Source of the DNA: JACPNE01 sp964444465
GTDB lineage: Archaea > Nanobdellota > Nanobdellia > SCGC-AAA011-G17 > JACPNG01
Direction of reading: 5' to 3'
Assembly: GCA_964444465.1 (NCBI GenBank)
Contig: CAYUGZ010000008.1
Span: 1-34,222, forward strand
DNA: 34,222 nucleotides
The notes beneath the pieces are model-generated. The model ran no database searches, was not told the DNA's origin, and saw only the letters and a program-made list of their open reading frames with translations. Shown in pieces: positions 16,020 through 24,673 of the stretch. The translations under genes were made by a program, and so were the position numbers. Numbering within the stretch: the stretch's first letter is position 1; every line of letters begins with the position of its first letter.

Positions 16020-17026
16020 ATTACCCAAATTAAACTTGCAAATACTAATTCTATTGATATCATGAAATAAACAACTTGTTTTTCTGTATATTTCCCAGTT
16101 ATAGTAAGTATATGTGGAATAGAATGTATCTTATTATAAATAGACTTAATTTTTCCATCTTTATAATATCCAAAACTTTGAGCCTTAAATCTAGATTTAG
16201 ACTTCAAAAAGAATTCTATAAAAAAAGGAATTGAGATTATTAAAGCTGCTCTTTCAATATTTCCTATAATTGCAACAACAGCTAATGTACCACCTAATAA
16301 ATAAGTTAATGAATCTCCAGGGAGTATTTTGGCAGGATATTTATTATAAAAATAAAAACCTATTAATGAAGTGAATGTAAGCAATGCAATCAAAGCAGCT
16401 ACATAACTTTCATTTACATAAGCAAATAAACCAAGTGAGCCCATATAAACAATTCCCATACCCGTTTCCATTCCATTAAAACCTGCTAACATATTAACCA
16501 TATTAGTTGCTCCAACAAAACCTATAGGAATAAAAAATAAGGGAAATAACAATCCCATTTCAACTTCCCCAAGAAATGGTAATCCTATAAGTGTATCTCC
16601 TGCATTAATAACAATTAAAGGGATAGCAGCAATAAAAGTCAATAGAGGCTTTTGCCACTGTCTTAATCCTGGAAATCCATAATGTGATTTTCTTAATAAG
16701 TCATCTATAAAACCCAAAAAAGTGATTATTAATATAGAAGTCATGGCAGCAAAAAATAAAACTAAAGAATCTCCATTTAGAATCAAACTATCATTTTTAC
16801 CAGGAAAAAATATTCTTATAAAGATAAATAACATTAATCCAGAGAATAAACTAATCATAATTGGTAGTCCTCCAGATATAGGGACTTCTGGTTTGTCTAT
16901 CTTATTTTGATCAATATCAACCATATCTATTCTTTTAAGAAACCTTATTGTCCAAGGGGTTGCATACAACACTATCAAAAAAGTGAAGATAGCTGAGATC
17001 ATAGGTACTAAGAAGATATTTACCAT
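16016..17026 (-). CDS. UDP-HexNAc:polyprenyl-phosphate HexNAc-1-phosphate transferase (Alg7/MraY/WecA family)
   Basis: This is the probable first step of lipid-linked oligosaccharide synthesis, loading GlcNAc-1-phosphate or a similar sugar on the polyprenyl carrier. The protein has about ten helices and the key family motifs: FLGFIDDLLRK (catalytic Asp pair), ATNMVNMLAGFNGMETGMG (very like eukaryotic Alg7), and KILPGDSLTYLLGG. HSIPH near residue 300 matches the basic loop near the nucleotide site. The start is the ATG at 17026 (336 aa); a TTG at 17035 would add MVI. A TATA box is centred about 24 nt upstream. AglH is the corresponding name in Methanococcus, not assigned here. First gene of the four-gene operon. 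Confidence 0.88.
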   Translation of the reverse strand: MVNIFLVPMISAIFTFLIVLYATPWTIRFLKRIDMVDIDQNKIDKPEVPISGGLPIMISLFSGLMLFIFIRIFFPGKNDSLILNGDSLVLFFAAMTSILIITFLGFIDDLLRKSHYGFPGLRQWQKPLLTFIAAIPLIVINAGDTLIGLPFLGEVEMGLLFPLFFIPIGFVGATNMVNMLAGFNGMETGMGIVYMGSLGLFAYVNESYVAALIALLTFTSLIGFYFYNKYPAKILPGDSLTYLLGGTLAVVAIIGNIERAALIISIPFFIEFFLKSKSRFKAQSFGYYKDGKIKSIYNKIHSIPHILTITGKYTEKQVVYFMISIELVFASLIWVI

Positions 17027-17044
17027 AATAACCAATTAGTGGAG

Positions 17045-17055
17045 TGTATAAAAAC
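17045..17055 (-). promoter_or_regulatory. TATA box for the sugar-1-phosphate transferase operon
   Basis: Read on the minus strand this is GTTTTTATACA, centred 24 nt before the ATG at 17026. It supports that ATG and a leaderless operon transcript. Confidence 0.55.
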
Positions 17056-17067
17056 TTTTCGAAACTA

Positions 17068-17077
17068 TTTTAAATAA
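17068..17077 (+). promoter_or_regulatory. TATA box for the B12-binding radical SAM gene
   Basis: TTTTAAATAA is centred 24.5 nt before the ATG at 17097. This divergent gap (70 bp) has two separate TATA boxes, unlike the shorter gaps at 2062 and 5434. Confidence 0.55.
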
Positions 17078-17096
17078 ATGATATCTAAAAATTGTT

Positions 17097-18482
17097 ATGA
17101 AAGTTTTATTGATAAGTCCTTCATCTTCAACAGTATATGGACAGTATATTGATCCACCATACCCACCATTGGGGTTATTGTATATAGCTGCAGTACTAGA
17201 AAAAGACAATGAAGTAAAGGTAGTTGACTATGATGCAGATAAGATGAATGATGAAAAATTAAGAGATATATTTAATTCTTTCAAACCAGATTTAATTGGA
17301 TTAACTGCATCTACAGCTAATATAAACAGTGCTAGACAGATAGCTTCTTTGGCTAAAGAAAGTAATATTAAAACATTACTAGGTGGACTGCATGCAACTA
17401 TGATGCCAGAAGAATGTATGAATTATGGGTGTTTTGATTTTATTGTAAAAGGTGAAGGAGAAATAACAATTCCACTTATAGTAGAAAATTTAGATAAAGA
17501 TGAATTTGATATAGATGGGATGTGGTACAAAAAAGATGGAGAAATAATAAAAAATAAAGATAGACCTTATATTCAAGACTTAGATTCATTACCTTTTCCA
17601 GCAAGACATTTATTAGAAAACCCAGATGTTTATACACCTCCAGATGCGATAGAACAACCTGTAACTCCAATAATGACTAGTAGAGGTTGTCCTTCTCGTT
17701 GTACATATTGTTGTACTAAACATATATTAGGGCAAGAATTTAGATCTAGAAGTCCAAAAAATGCAGTAGATGAGATTGAACATCTTATTAAAGAATATGG
17801 AATAAAAGAGATTCATATAATGGATGATGTTTTTACATATGATAAACAAAGAGTTTTTGAATTTAGAGATGAAGTTAAAAGAAGAGATATTAATGTTAAT
17901 TTTGTTTTCGCTAATGGATTAAGGGCTGACCAAGTAGATAAAGAAAGATTAGAAGCGCTTAAAGATTTAGGTGTAATAAGTATAGGTTGTGGTGTTGAAT
18001 CAGGTAATCAACAAATTCTAAATAACATAAGAAAAGACATTAGGATAGATAGAGTTAGAGAAGCGTATAAAATGGCTCAAGAAATGGGATTCCAAACATG
18101 GGGTTTCTTTATTTTAGGACTGCCTGGAGATAATGATCAAACTATAAAAGAAACAATAAAATTTGCTAAAGAACTTGATGTTGATTTTGCAAAATTCTTA
18201 ACATTAACACCTTATCCAAATAGTAATATATTTCACCAATTAGAAGAAGAAAATTTAATTGACAACAAAGATTATGATAATTATGGAGTGTATACTGCTC
18301 CGGTTCACCACTTAAAAGATCTTAGTGCAGAAGATATAATAAAATGGCAAAAAAAAGCGTATAGACAATTTTATTTAAGGCCTAGAAAAATATTACAACA
18401 TTTAGCAAGAATGAAATCATTTACACAATTAAAATACAATCTAAAATCTGCTAAATTTATATTAGGTATGATGAAGTCTTAA
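17097..18482 (+). CDS. B12-binding-domain radical SAM enzyme
   Basis: The 461-residue protein has an N-terminal cobalamin-binding-type Rossmann domain (VLLISPSS, PPLGLLYIAAVL, GLTASTANI, TLLGGLHATMMPEE to about residue 140). A radical SAM domain follows with SRGCPSRCTYCC (C198, C202, C205). GEGE and the DDVFTYDK segment are typical of this BchE/HpnP-like class, which includes methylases and cyclases acting on lipids, pigments and antibiotics. The target is not evident; polyprenyl or membrane lipid, or a glycan, is conceivable given the setting. It stands alone with its own TATA box and overlaps the opposing GT2 stop by 4 bp. Confidence 0.85.
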   Translation: MKVLLISPSSSTVYGQYIDPPYPPLGLLYIAAVLEKDNEVKVVDYDADKMNDEKLRDIFNSFKPDLIGLTASTANINSARQIASLAKESNIKTLLGGLHATMMPEECMNYGCFDFIVKGEGEITIPLIVENLDKDEFDIDGMWYKKDGEIIKNKDRPYIQDLDSLPFPARHLLENPDVYTPPDAIEQPVTPIMTSRGCPSRCTYCCTKHILGQEFRSRSPKNAVDEIEHLIKEYGIKEIHIMDDVFTYDKQRVFEFRDEVKRRDINVNFVFANGLRADQVDKERLEALKDLGVISIGCGVESGNQQILNNIRKDIRIDRVREAYKMAQEMGFQTWGFFILGLPGDNDQTIKETIKFAKELDVDFAKFLTLTPYPNSNIFHQLEEENLIDNKDYDNYGVYTAPVHHLKDLSAEDIIKWQKKAYRQFYLRPRKILQHLARMKSFTQLKYNLKSAKFILGMMKS

Positions 18483-19165
18483 TTTAACCTATACTTTATA
18501 ATATTCTTTAGAAAATCAAAAATAATATCATAATTAATAACATTAGATCCCCCTCCCTCCTTAGAGTTAACAATTACAAGAGTTTCACTAACTTTTAATT
18601 TATTTTTTATTGCTCCAATCATAATTTCATTATCAATAAACCATTCTTTTGATCTTAAATTTAGGATAGGCAAACATTCTTTCCTAATTATTTTTGGTTT
18701 AGCATTTATATCTTTATAGAACTTAAAGAAAAATAAAAAGAAGATTAGATCATAGCTAAAAGAATAAAACTTTCTTAAAAATGTTCCTTCCCTCCTCAAT
18801 CTTCTTCCCTTACAAATATCTGTATTTGTTTTTCTAATCTTGTTATAACAACTAACTACATCCTCAGATCTTATCTGTCCATCACCATCAGTATAACCAA
18901 TATACTTTGAAGAACCTAATCTCAAACCATTTATGATTCCATTCCCATACCCTATATTTTTAGATATGTGTAAAACTTTAATTCTTTTATCTCTCTTCTT
19001 TAGATTATCTACAATATTTGAGGTTTTATCTGAGGATCCATTGTCTACTAAGATTAATTCAAAATCAATTTTATTCTTCTTAAATTCTCTTTTTAAACCA
19101 AAAACTACTTTTTCTATATTCTCTTCTTCATTATAAAAAGGAATCACTATAGATAAATCATTCAT
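18479..19165 (-). CDS. Glycosyltransferase family 2 (DPM1-like)
   Basis: The 228-residue protein shows LSIVIPFYNEEENI, LVDNGSSDKT and YTDGDGQI (D93-G-D95), the GT2 nucleotide and metal motifs. The region KFYKDINAKPKIIRKECLP resembles the acceptor side of polyprenyl-phosphate glycosyltransferases. A hydrophobic stretch DLIFFLFFFKF at about 139-149 may touch the membrane. A TATA box (19187-19196) supports the ATG at 19165. Divergent from the nucleotide-sugar operon. The sugar is unknown. Confidence 0.82.
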   Translation of the reverse strand: MNDLSIVIPFYNEEENIEKVVFGLKREFKKNKIDFELILVDNGSSDKTSNIVDNLKKRDKRIKVLHISKNIGYGNGIINGLRLGSSKYIGYTDGDGQIRSEDVVSCYNKIRKTNTDICKGRRLRREGTFLRKFYSFSYDLIFFLFFFKFYKDINAKPKIIRKECLPILNLRSKEWFIDNEIMIGAIKNKLKVSETLVIVNSKEGGGSNVINYDIIFDFLKNIIKYRLN

Positions 19166-19186
19166 AAAAAACTATTATAAGAAAGA

Positions 19187-19196
19187 CTTTTAAATA
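19187..19196 (-). promoter_or_regulatory. TATA box for the GT2 gene at 19165
   Basis: On the minus strand the sequence reads ATATTTAAAA, centred about 26.5 nt before the start codon. The same AT-rich stretch (to 19205) may also serve the divergent nucleotidyltransferase gene, but its promoter is not clear. Confidence 0.5.
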
Positions 19197-19235
19197 TTAT
19201 TAAAGTAGATTAACAATAAAATAGTGGGAAATATT

Positions 19236-19955
19236 ATGGATAATATTAAAATAGCAGTATTATGTGGTGGAAAAGGAGTAAGATTAAAACCTCTAACTTA
19301 TTTAATACCTAAAGTATTGATTATGCTAAGAGATAAACCAATACTCCATCATTCACTAGACCATTACTCTAAACAAGGAATAAAAGATTTCTTATTATGT
19401 ATAGGCTATAAAGGAGAGATGATAAAAGATTACTTTAGAGAGATTGGAGATGATTCTTATAAAATGAGTTATATAGAAAGTGGAGACCATGTAACTATGC
19501 TCAAAAGAATCTATGATCTAAAAAATCATTTTGACGAAGATATAGTAATAACCTATGGAGATACAATAACAAATGTTATTTTTGAAGATTTGTTAAAATT
19601 TCACAAAGAAAATGGGTCTTCTGCAACAATCGTAACAAAAGACATAACAAGTCCATTTGGTTTGTTGGACATACAAGAAAATAAAGTAAAAAAATTTGAA
19701 GAAAAACCAAAGTTCAGATATTATATCGGAACAATGGTTTTAAATAAAGGAATTTTTAATCACATTAATAAAGAACTAATTGAAGATGAAAATGGAATTG
19801 TGAAATTCTTTCAAAAATTAGTTGAATTAAACTTATTAAATTCTTATCATCATCAAGGTAAAGAACTTACTTTTAATACAAAAGCTGAAATGATAAGTGC
19901 AGAAAAAGAGATTATAGACTTTTATACCTTAACTAAAAATGACACTAAAAAATAA
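19236..19955 (+). CDS. Sugar-1-phosphate nucleotidyltransferase
   Basis: The protein makes a nucleotide-sugar from NTP and sugar-1-phosphate. It begins IAVLCGGKGVRLKPLT, the GG-x-G-x-R-L-x-P-L-T signature, followed by PK, then TYGDTIT (metal-binding Asp), FGLLDI and FEEKP. It resembles glucose-1-phosphate cytidylyl/thymidylyl-transferases; base specificity cannot be read. I use the ATG at 19236 (239 aa) because the domain starts at once; a GTG at 19224 (243 aa) is possible and would place an AT-rich stretch near -24. It overlaps the dehydratase gene by 17 bp: together they form a nucleotide-sugar operon. Confidence 0.85.
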   Translation: MDNIKIAVLCGGKGVRLKPLTYLIPKVLIMLRDKPILHHSLDHYSKQGIKDFLLCIGYKGEMIKDYFREIGDDSYKMSYIESGDHVTMLKRIYDLKNHFDEDIVITYGDTITNVIFEDLLKFHKENGSSATIVTKDITSPFGLLDIQENKVKKFEEKPKFRYYIGTMVLNKGIFNHINKELIEDENGIVKFFQKLVELNLLNSYHHQGKELTFNTKAEMISAEKEIIDFYTLTKNDTKK

Positions 19956-20928
19956 AAAAGTATTAGTAACTGGAGCTAGCGGCTTTATTGGATCTCATTT
20001 AACTAGAAGATTGTACAATGAAGGAGCAGATGTAACAATTCTAACATTATATAATGATATTGTAAATAACATAAGAATAAATGATCTTTGGGATAACATT
20101 AATATTGTAGAAGGTGATATAAGAGATTTAGATTCATTAAAACAATTTAAGAAATATGATTTCGATGTTGTTTTTCATTTAGCTGCATACAATCATGTAG
20201 GGGATAGTTTTACACATATAACTCAAAATTTTGATGTTAATGGAAGAGGCACTCCAAATGTTTTAGAATCAACTAATTTTGGTAGATTTGTTTATATGTC
20301 TACATCAGAAATTTATGGATTACAAAAACAAGTTCCATTTAAAGAAGATTTTAATCCAAGTCCCCTCTCTCCATATTCAATAGGAAAGTATACTGGAGAA
20401 TTATATTGTAGAATGAAAATGCAAGTAGAAAATACACCTATAACTGTTGTTAGATCATTTAATAATTTTGGCCCTTACCAAGGTCAAAAAGCAATAATAC
20501 CTGAATTGATTATTAATTGTTTAAAAGGAAAAGAGATAAAAACAACAGAAGGAAAACAAACAAGAGAATTTAATTTTGTATCCAATATAGTAGATGGCTT
20601 GTTGCTAACTGCTGAGAAAAAAGAAGCTTTAGGCAAAATAATAAACTTAGGCTCAGGTGAAGATATAAGTATAGCTGAATTAGCTAAAAAAATCCATGAA
20701 TTTTCAAACTCAAAATCTGAACTAAAGATTGGAGCTTTAGAATACAGACCAACAGAAATATGGAAGATGTATTGTGATAACACAAAAGCTAAAGAAATCT
20801 TAGATTGGAAACCAAATATTTCATTTGATGAAGGTTTAAAGATTACTATAGATTGGTTTAGAAGATTTTATGAAACATACTATGGAAAAGATTCTCCATT
20901 AACTAGATTGGGAAATAATGATAAATGA
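19939..20928 (+). CDS. Extended SDR, probable NDP-sugar 4,6-dehydratase
   Basis: The 329-residue protein has VLVTGASGFIGSH (NAD binding), MSTSEIYG at 120-127, and Y146-x3-K150 (YSIGK). The S-T-S-E form equals the catalytic T-x-E acid motif of nucleotide-sugar 4,6-dehydratases such as GDP-mannose 4,6-dehydratase, so I favour a dehydratase over an epimerase. FNNFGPYQGQ and TREFNFVSNIVDG fit the substrate side. With the upstream nucleotidyltransferase it would yield an NDP-4-keto-6-deoxysugar; which nucleotide is unknown. Overlaps: 17 bp upstream, 11 bp downstream. Confidence 0.82.
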   Translation: MTLKNKKVLVTGASGFIGSHLTRRLYNEGADVTILTLYNDIVNNIRINDLWDNINIVEGDIRDLDSLKQFKKYDFDVVFHLAAYNHVGDSFTHITQNFDVNGRGTPNVLESTNFGRFVYMSTSEIYGLQKQVPFKEDFNPSPLSPYSIGKYTGELYCRMKMQVENTPITVVRSFNNFGPYQGQKAIIPELIINCLKGKEIKTTEGKQTREFNFVSNIVDGLLLTAEKKEALGKIINLGSGEDISIAELAKKIHEFSNSKSELKIGALEYRPTEIWKMYCDNTKAKEILDWKPNISFDEGLKITIDWFRRFYETYYGKDSPLTRLGNNDK

Positions 20929-21772
20929 ATTCTCTCATCTAAATGAGAAAAAAATTTTAGTAACAGGATCTAATGGATTTGTAGGTAGACATCTAATTAA
21001 AAAACTAAAAGAATTAAATTTAGATTTTACTGAATTCAAAGGAGATATTTTAAAAGGGATATCAGAAAAAGAAGATTATGATCTCATATTTCATTTAGCA
21101 GCTAATGTTCCACAAAATGTTTCTAATGATGAAAATTATAAAGTGAATGTAGAAGGTACAAAATCTGTTTTAGAATTTTGTAAGAAAAAAAATGCTAAGT
21201 TAATCTATACTTCAACTATAGGTGTTTATGGTAATGTTGAAGGAATAATAACTGAAGATAACTTAGTCTCTCCTCCTAATTCAAATCATTATGTATTTAG
21301 TAAGTTTCAAGGGGAACAAGCTTGTAAAGAATATTCAGAAAAATACGATGTTAATTATTGTATATTAAGAATTTCTACTGTTTATGGACCTGAACAAGGG
21401 GGAGAATATCTTATCTCTACTTTAACAAGAGCATTAAATGAAGATAAAATGGCAAAATTAAGAGATAAAGATGCCTTTAGGGATTTTTTATATGTAAATG
21501 ATTTAGTTAATGCATTATTATCATCTACAAAAATAGATAATTGTGTGATAGATATAGCCTCTGGAAAAACATATAGTGTCGCAGAAATTGTTGAATTGGT
21601 TGAAGAGATATCAGAAAAAAATCTTAGAGTACAATATTCTAAACTAAATAATCATGAAATTAAAGGTTTCGAAATAAATATAGATCTAGCAAAAAATTTA
21701 ATTGATTGGAGTCCTAAAATTAGTATAGAAGAAGGAATAAAAAGAATACTTATTCATGAACATTTGATTTAA
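20918..21772 (+). CDS. Extended SDR, NDP-sugar epimerase/reductase
   Basis: The 284-residue protein has ILVTGSNGFVGRH, TSTIGVYG (catalytic Ser/Thr near 99-100) and Y125-x3-K129 (YVFSK). It lacks the dehydratase acid motif. As third gene of the operon it could reduce or epimerise the 4-keto sugar made by the previous enzyme; this is inferred from position. The 3' end overlaps the opposing deacetylase-methyltransferase gene by 23 bp, the longest tail-to-tail overlap in the window. Confidence 0.8.
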   Translation: MINEFSHLNEKKILVTGSNGFVGRHLIKKLKELNLDFTEFKGDILKGISEKEDYDLIFHLAANVPQNVSNDENYKVNVEGTKSVLEFCKKKNAKLIYTSTIGVYGNVEGIITEDNLVSPPNSNHYVFSKFQGEQACKEYSEKYDVNYCILRISTVYGPEQGGEYLISTLTRALNEDKMAKLRDKDAFRDFLYVNDLVNALLSSTKIDNCVIDIASGKTYSVAEIVELVEEISEKNLRVQYSKLNNHEIKGFEINIDLAKNLIDWSPKISIEEGIKRILIHEHLI

Positions 21773-23171
21773 CACCAAAAGAGATTAAACCTGCTCTTTC
21801 TATCTTCTCTATCTTAAAACCAGAACCATTCAAAAGTCTTTTCAATTGTTTTTTTGATAATACGTTTATATTGATTCCTTTTAATCTATAATAAAAATAA
21901 TATAACACCCCAAAAAAAGAATAATGTGGGACATCAAAAACTAAAACTCCATTTTTTTTAAGATTATTTTTTAGATTTCTTAAAGTAGATTCAACATCTG
22001 AGACAAATTCCATAGAACTTCCTACTAAAATTTTATCAAATTTTGTTTTTGATCTATAATTTTGTAGATTAGCAACTTCTGCTTTTAACCCATTATTCTT
22101 AGCTTCTTTTATCATATTTTCACTTAAGTCAATCCCATAAGGTTTTCCACCTAACTCTTTTATTTTTAATGAATAAGTACCAGGTCCACAACCAGCATCT
22201 AAAATCCTTTCATTATTTTTTATATCTAATAATTCAAGAAGTTTTTCTTTTTGTTTCTCAAATAAAGTACCTATAACTCCTCTTTCTCTATTTATTATAT
22301 AATTTTTTGCTACTTTATCAAATCTATTAACAATCTTTTCTTTTTTAAGCAATTTTATACTAGAATGCATTGTATCAAATTTAAAATTATTTTTTTTACA
22401 CCAAACAATAAGTTTTTTTAGCTTAATTAAATTAATTTTTCCTGTCTTTCTTCTTATCAAAGACCAAATTCTTCTATATTGAATTAAATCAATATTTGCA
22501 AATTCCCAAGGATGAAAATAGATATTTAAAAAATCCTTTCCTAAAAAACTTAAAGATACAACTATCTTAGTATATATTAACCACATATTTCTAAACCATA
22601 TCCACGACAATGGAAGCCTAACTAAAGGAGTAACAGAAACAGGAATGACTACTAAATTGTTGGCTTCATGTATTTTTCTAGTGGAAAAAAAATCCTTAAA
22701 TTGTTTTCTACCATATTTAGGATGTAAAGCTGTAACAAAAGTAGGATGTGAGCTACTATCATACTCTAAACCAATTTTCTTTAATAAACTATATGAAGGT
22801 CTTCTAAATTGTGATCCCCTATATCCATATATCTTTGTTTTGAATATTTTTTCCATAGAATCTTTAGCTTTTTTTAATAAAATAATTGCTTTCTCTTCTT
22901 CCATCTTGGAATAATCATCTTTATGTGAATGACCATGTAATGCTAATTCATGATCTTCATTTACTATCCTTCTAATTAACTCTTTACTGTTCTCTGCAAA
23001 TACATAAGTTGTAAAAAAAGTAGCTTTAATTTTTTCTTTTTTTAATAAATCTAAAATTTGTTTTAACCCTTCTTGTGAAGGTTTACACATCTGATTCAAA
23101 GATTCCTTTATATTATAATCTCTAGGAATGTCAAATTCTTCAACATCAAAAGTCAAAAGAAATGTTTTCAT
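21750..23171 (-). CDS. Fusion: polysaccharide deacetylase (NodB-like) + SAM methyltransferase
   Basis: A 473-residue two-domain protein. Residues 1-265 are a NodB-type carbohydrate esterase: TFDVEEFD with metal ligand D9, ELALHGHSHKDD (H79-G-H-S-H83, the HGxSH form seen in exopolysaccharide-type deacetylases), YGYRGSQFRRPSYSLL and IYFHPWEF (H220). Residues 280-473 are a class I methyltransferase with ILDAGCGPG (323-331), YGIDLSENMI and VLVFDVPH. One protein could N-deacetylate a glycan and then methylate it, or the two domains may act separately. I use the ATG at 23171, just after the stop of the upstream gene (13-nt gap); an upstream in-frame start (23234) would overlap that gene by 50 bp and add 21 residues foreign to the family. 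Confidence 0.85.
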   Translation of the reverse strand: MKTFLLTFDVEEFDIPRDYNIKESLNQMCKPSQEGLKQILDLLKKEKIKATFFTTYVFAENSKELIRRIVNEDHELALHGHSHKDDYSKMEEEKAIILLKKAKDSMEKIFKTKIYGYRGSQFRRPSYSLLKKIGLEYDSSSHPTFVTALHPKYGRKQFKDFFSTRKIHEANNLVVIPVSVTPLVRLPLSWIWFRNMWLIYTKIVVSLSFLGKDFLNIYFHPWEFANIDLIQYRRIWSLIRRKTGKINLIKLKKLIVWCKKNNFKFDTMHSSIKLLKKEKIVNRFDKVAKNYIINRERGVIGTLFEKQKEKLLELLDIKNNERILDAGCGPGTYSLKIKELGGKPYGIDLSENMIKEAKNNGLKAEVANLQNYRSKTKFDKILVGSSMEFVSDVESTLRNLKNNLKKNGVLVFDVPHYSFFGVLYYFYYRLKGININVLSKKQLKRLLNGSGFKIEKIERAGLISFGVKSNVHE

Positions 23172-23184
23172 TTTAAAAAAATAA

Positions 23185-24672
23185 TTAGTTATATGTAAAT
23201 AAACAAACCCTACCTTTTTTAAACCTTTCTTCAAAATTAAATCTTTCTAGTTTTTCACATCCTTCATCATAACTTATGATCTCTGTTGTATTTAGTACAT
23301 TAAGATTTTCTAATAATCTCTCATCTTCTTCTTGAAAATATTTGATTAAATTCATCAATCTAGAAAAATATTCTTGTGTTACATACTGTTGTGAAAATCC
23401 AGATGAAGTATATTTATCTAAATAAATAGCTGCATAAGAATAATAAGCCCTAGTATAAGAAGTTGGATAGAATCCATCCGTTAACATTACAAACCTACCT
23501 TCTACTTCATTTAACACATCAATTGTATCTTCTTCTAAATCTCCTGGAATAATAAAATAAGGGGTGTGAATTACATTAATACCAATACTTATTAATGGTA
23601 GAATTATAATCCCTAAAAATATAATTGTTTTTAATGTTTTATTAAGAAGATCATAATTTATTTTAAATAACATATAGATAGATAAGAAAATAAAAAGATA
23701 GAGATGTGAATCTGGAAAAACAAATCTCAATATTGGAATGTAAAATGTTAATCCAGTAAATAATAAAAAAGCTATGATCAAAGTAGGAGAGAAAAAGATT
23801 AATTCTTTTCTAGATTTGTTATATGAATTCCAATAAATATAAAATACAATAAAGAAAGATAAAGAGATGACCCATGTAGCCAAATTTTGAAAGATGTATG
23901 ATTTATCTAATGAAAATGAGTTTATTGTTTCTATAACATTAACTGCTTCTGTATTAAAAAAATTTAGAGCATAAGGGACAGTCCAAAAAGAAGATAATAA
24001 AAAAGCAGCAAATGCAGATAAAAATACATTTAACTTTTCCTTTCCTTTCTTAACCAAAAACAATCCTAATAGTAGTATAGAAGATAATATTGCAACAGCT
24101 TGATGAGATAAAATAATAATTGAAAAAAATAATATTATCCAGAAAAAATTCTTATTAATTCTATGATCTTTATATTTTAATAAAATAAAAGCAAGAGGAA
24201 CAAAATTCATCCAAGCAAATAATTCATTAATTCTTCCTAATCTTATAAAATTCCCTATCACAATAGCATTACCAAAAAAAAGTATAAAAAAAGCCAAGAT
24301 TTTTGTAAAAGAAAATTGATGTGATCTTCCAAAAAAGTAAAAGAATACAAATCCTATAAAAAACATTAATAATAAAGATATGAATGAAGTAAACAATACA
24401 TTATTGGTTAATTGATGTAAAGGCCAAGTAAAAAAATACCATCCAGGTGGACTGAATTTTAAAGTTACAATCCCATTATACCAATTAGGACATAAGTTAG
24501 AATAACCACATTTATCTAAAAAAGTTAAATGTGCCATATAAGAAACCCAGTCATTAGTATAATCTAAAGGAAATATTCTCAATATTTTAGATTGATCAAT
24601 TAATCTATACAAAAAATGTATAAACAAAACCAAAATAGGAAAATACAACCATCTATCTGGAAATTTTCTCAT
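23185..24672 (-). CDS. Polytopic membrane protein, GT-C/STT3-like
   Basis: The 495-residue protein has an N-terminal helix, then FPLDYTNDWVSYMAHL, a loop with acidic residues (D37, D41) at the position of the GT-C catalytic site. About ten further helices run to about residue 380, followed by a soluble C-terminal tail (FIIPGDLEEDTIDVLNEVEG onward). KFSPPGWYFFTWPL in the first large loop is distinctive. It starts 1 nt after the aglB stop, so it is in the same operon and probably helps build or extend the glycan. No substrate can be named; a non-enzymatic membrane role is possible. Confidence 0.7.
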   Translation of the reverse strand: MRKFPDRWLYFPILVLFIHFLYRLIDQSKILRIFPLDYTNDWVSYMAHLTFLDKCGYSNLCPNWYNGIVTLKFSPPGWYFFTWPLHQLTNNVLFTSFISLLLMFFIGFVFFYFFGRSHQFSFTKILAFFILFFGNAIVIGNFIRLGRINELFAWMNFVPLAFILLKYKDHRINKNFFWIILFFSIIILSHQAVAILSSILLLGLFLVKKGKEKLNVFLSAFAAFLLSSFWTVPYALNFFNTEAVNVIETINSFSLDKSYIFQNLATWVISLSFFIVFYIYWNSYNKSRKELIFFSPTLIIAFLLFTGLTFYIPILRFVFPDSHLYLFIFLSIYMLFKINYDLLNKTLKTIIFLGIIILPLISIGINVIHTPYFIIPGDLEEDTIDVLNEVEGRFVMLTDGFYPTSYTRAYYSYAAIYLDKYTSSGFSQQYVTQEYFSRLMNLIKYFQEEDERLLENLNVLNTTEIISYDEGCEKLERFNFEERFKKGRVCLFTYN

Positions 24673-24673
24673 G

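Noticed and set aside
2315..23171. Biosynthetic gene cluster for a secreted small molecule (radical SAM, methyltransferase, SDR genes)
   Set aside because: No precursor peptide, synthase or exporter is present; the lipid-carrier transferase, flippase and AglB make surface glycan assembly the better reading.
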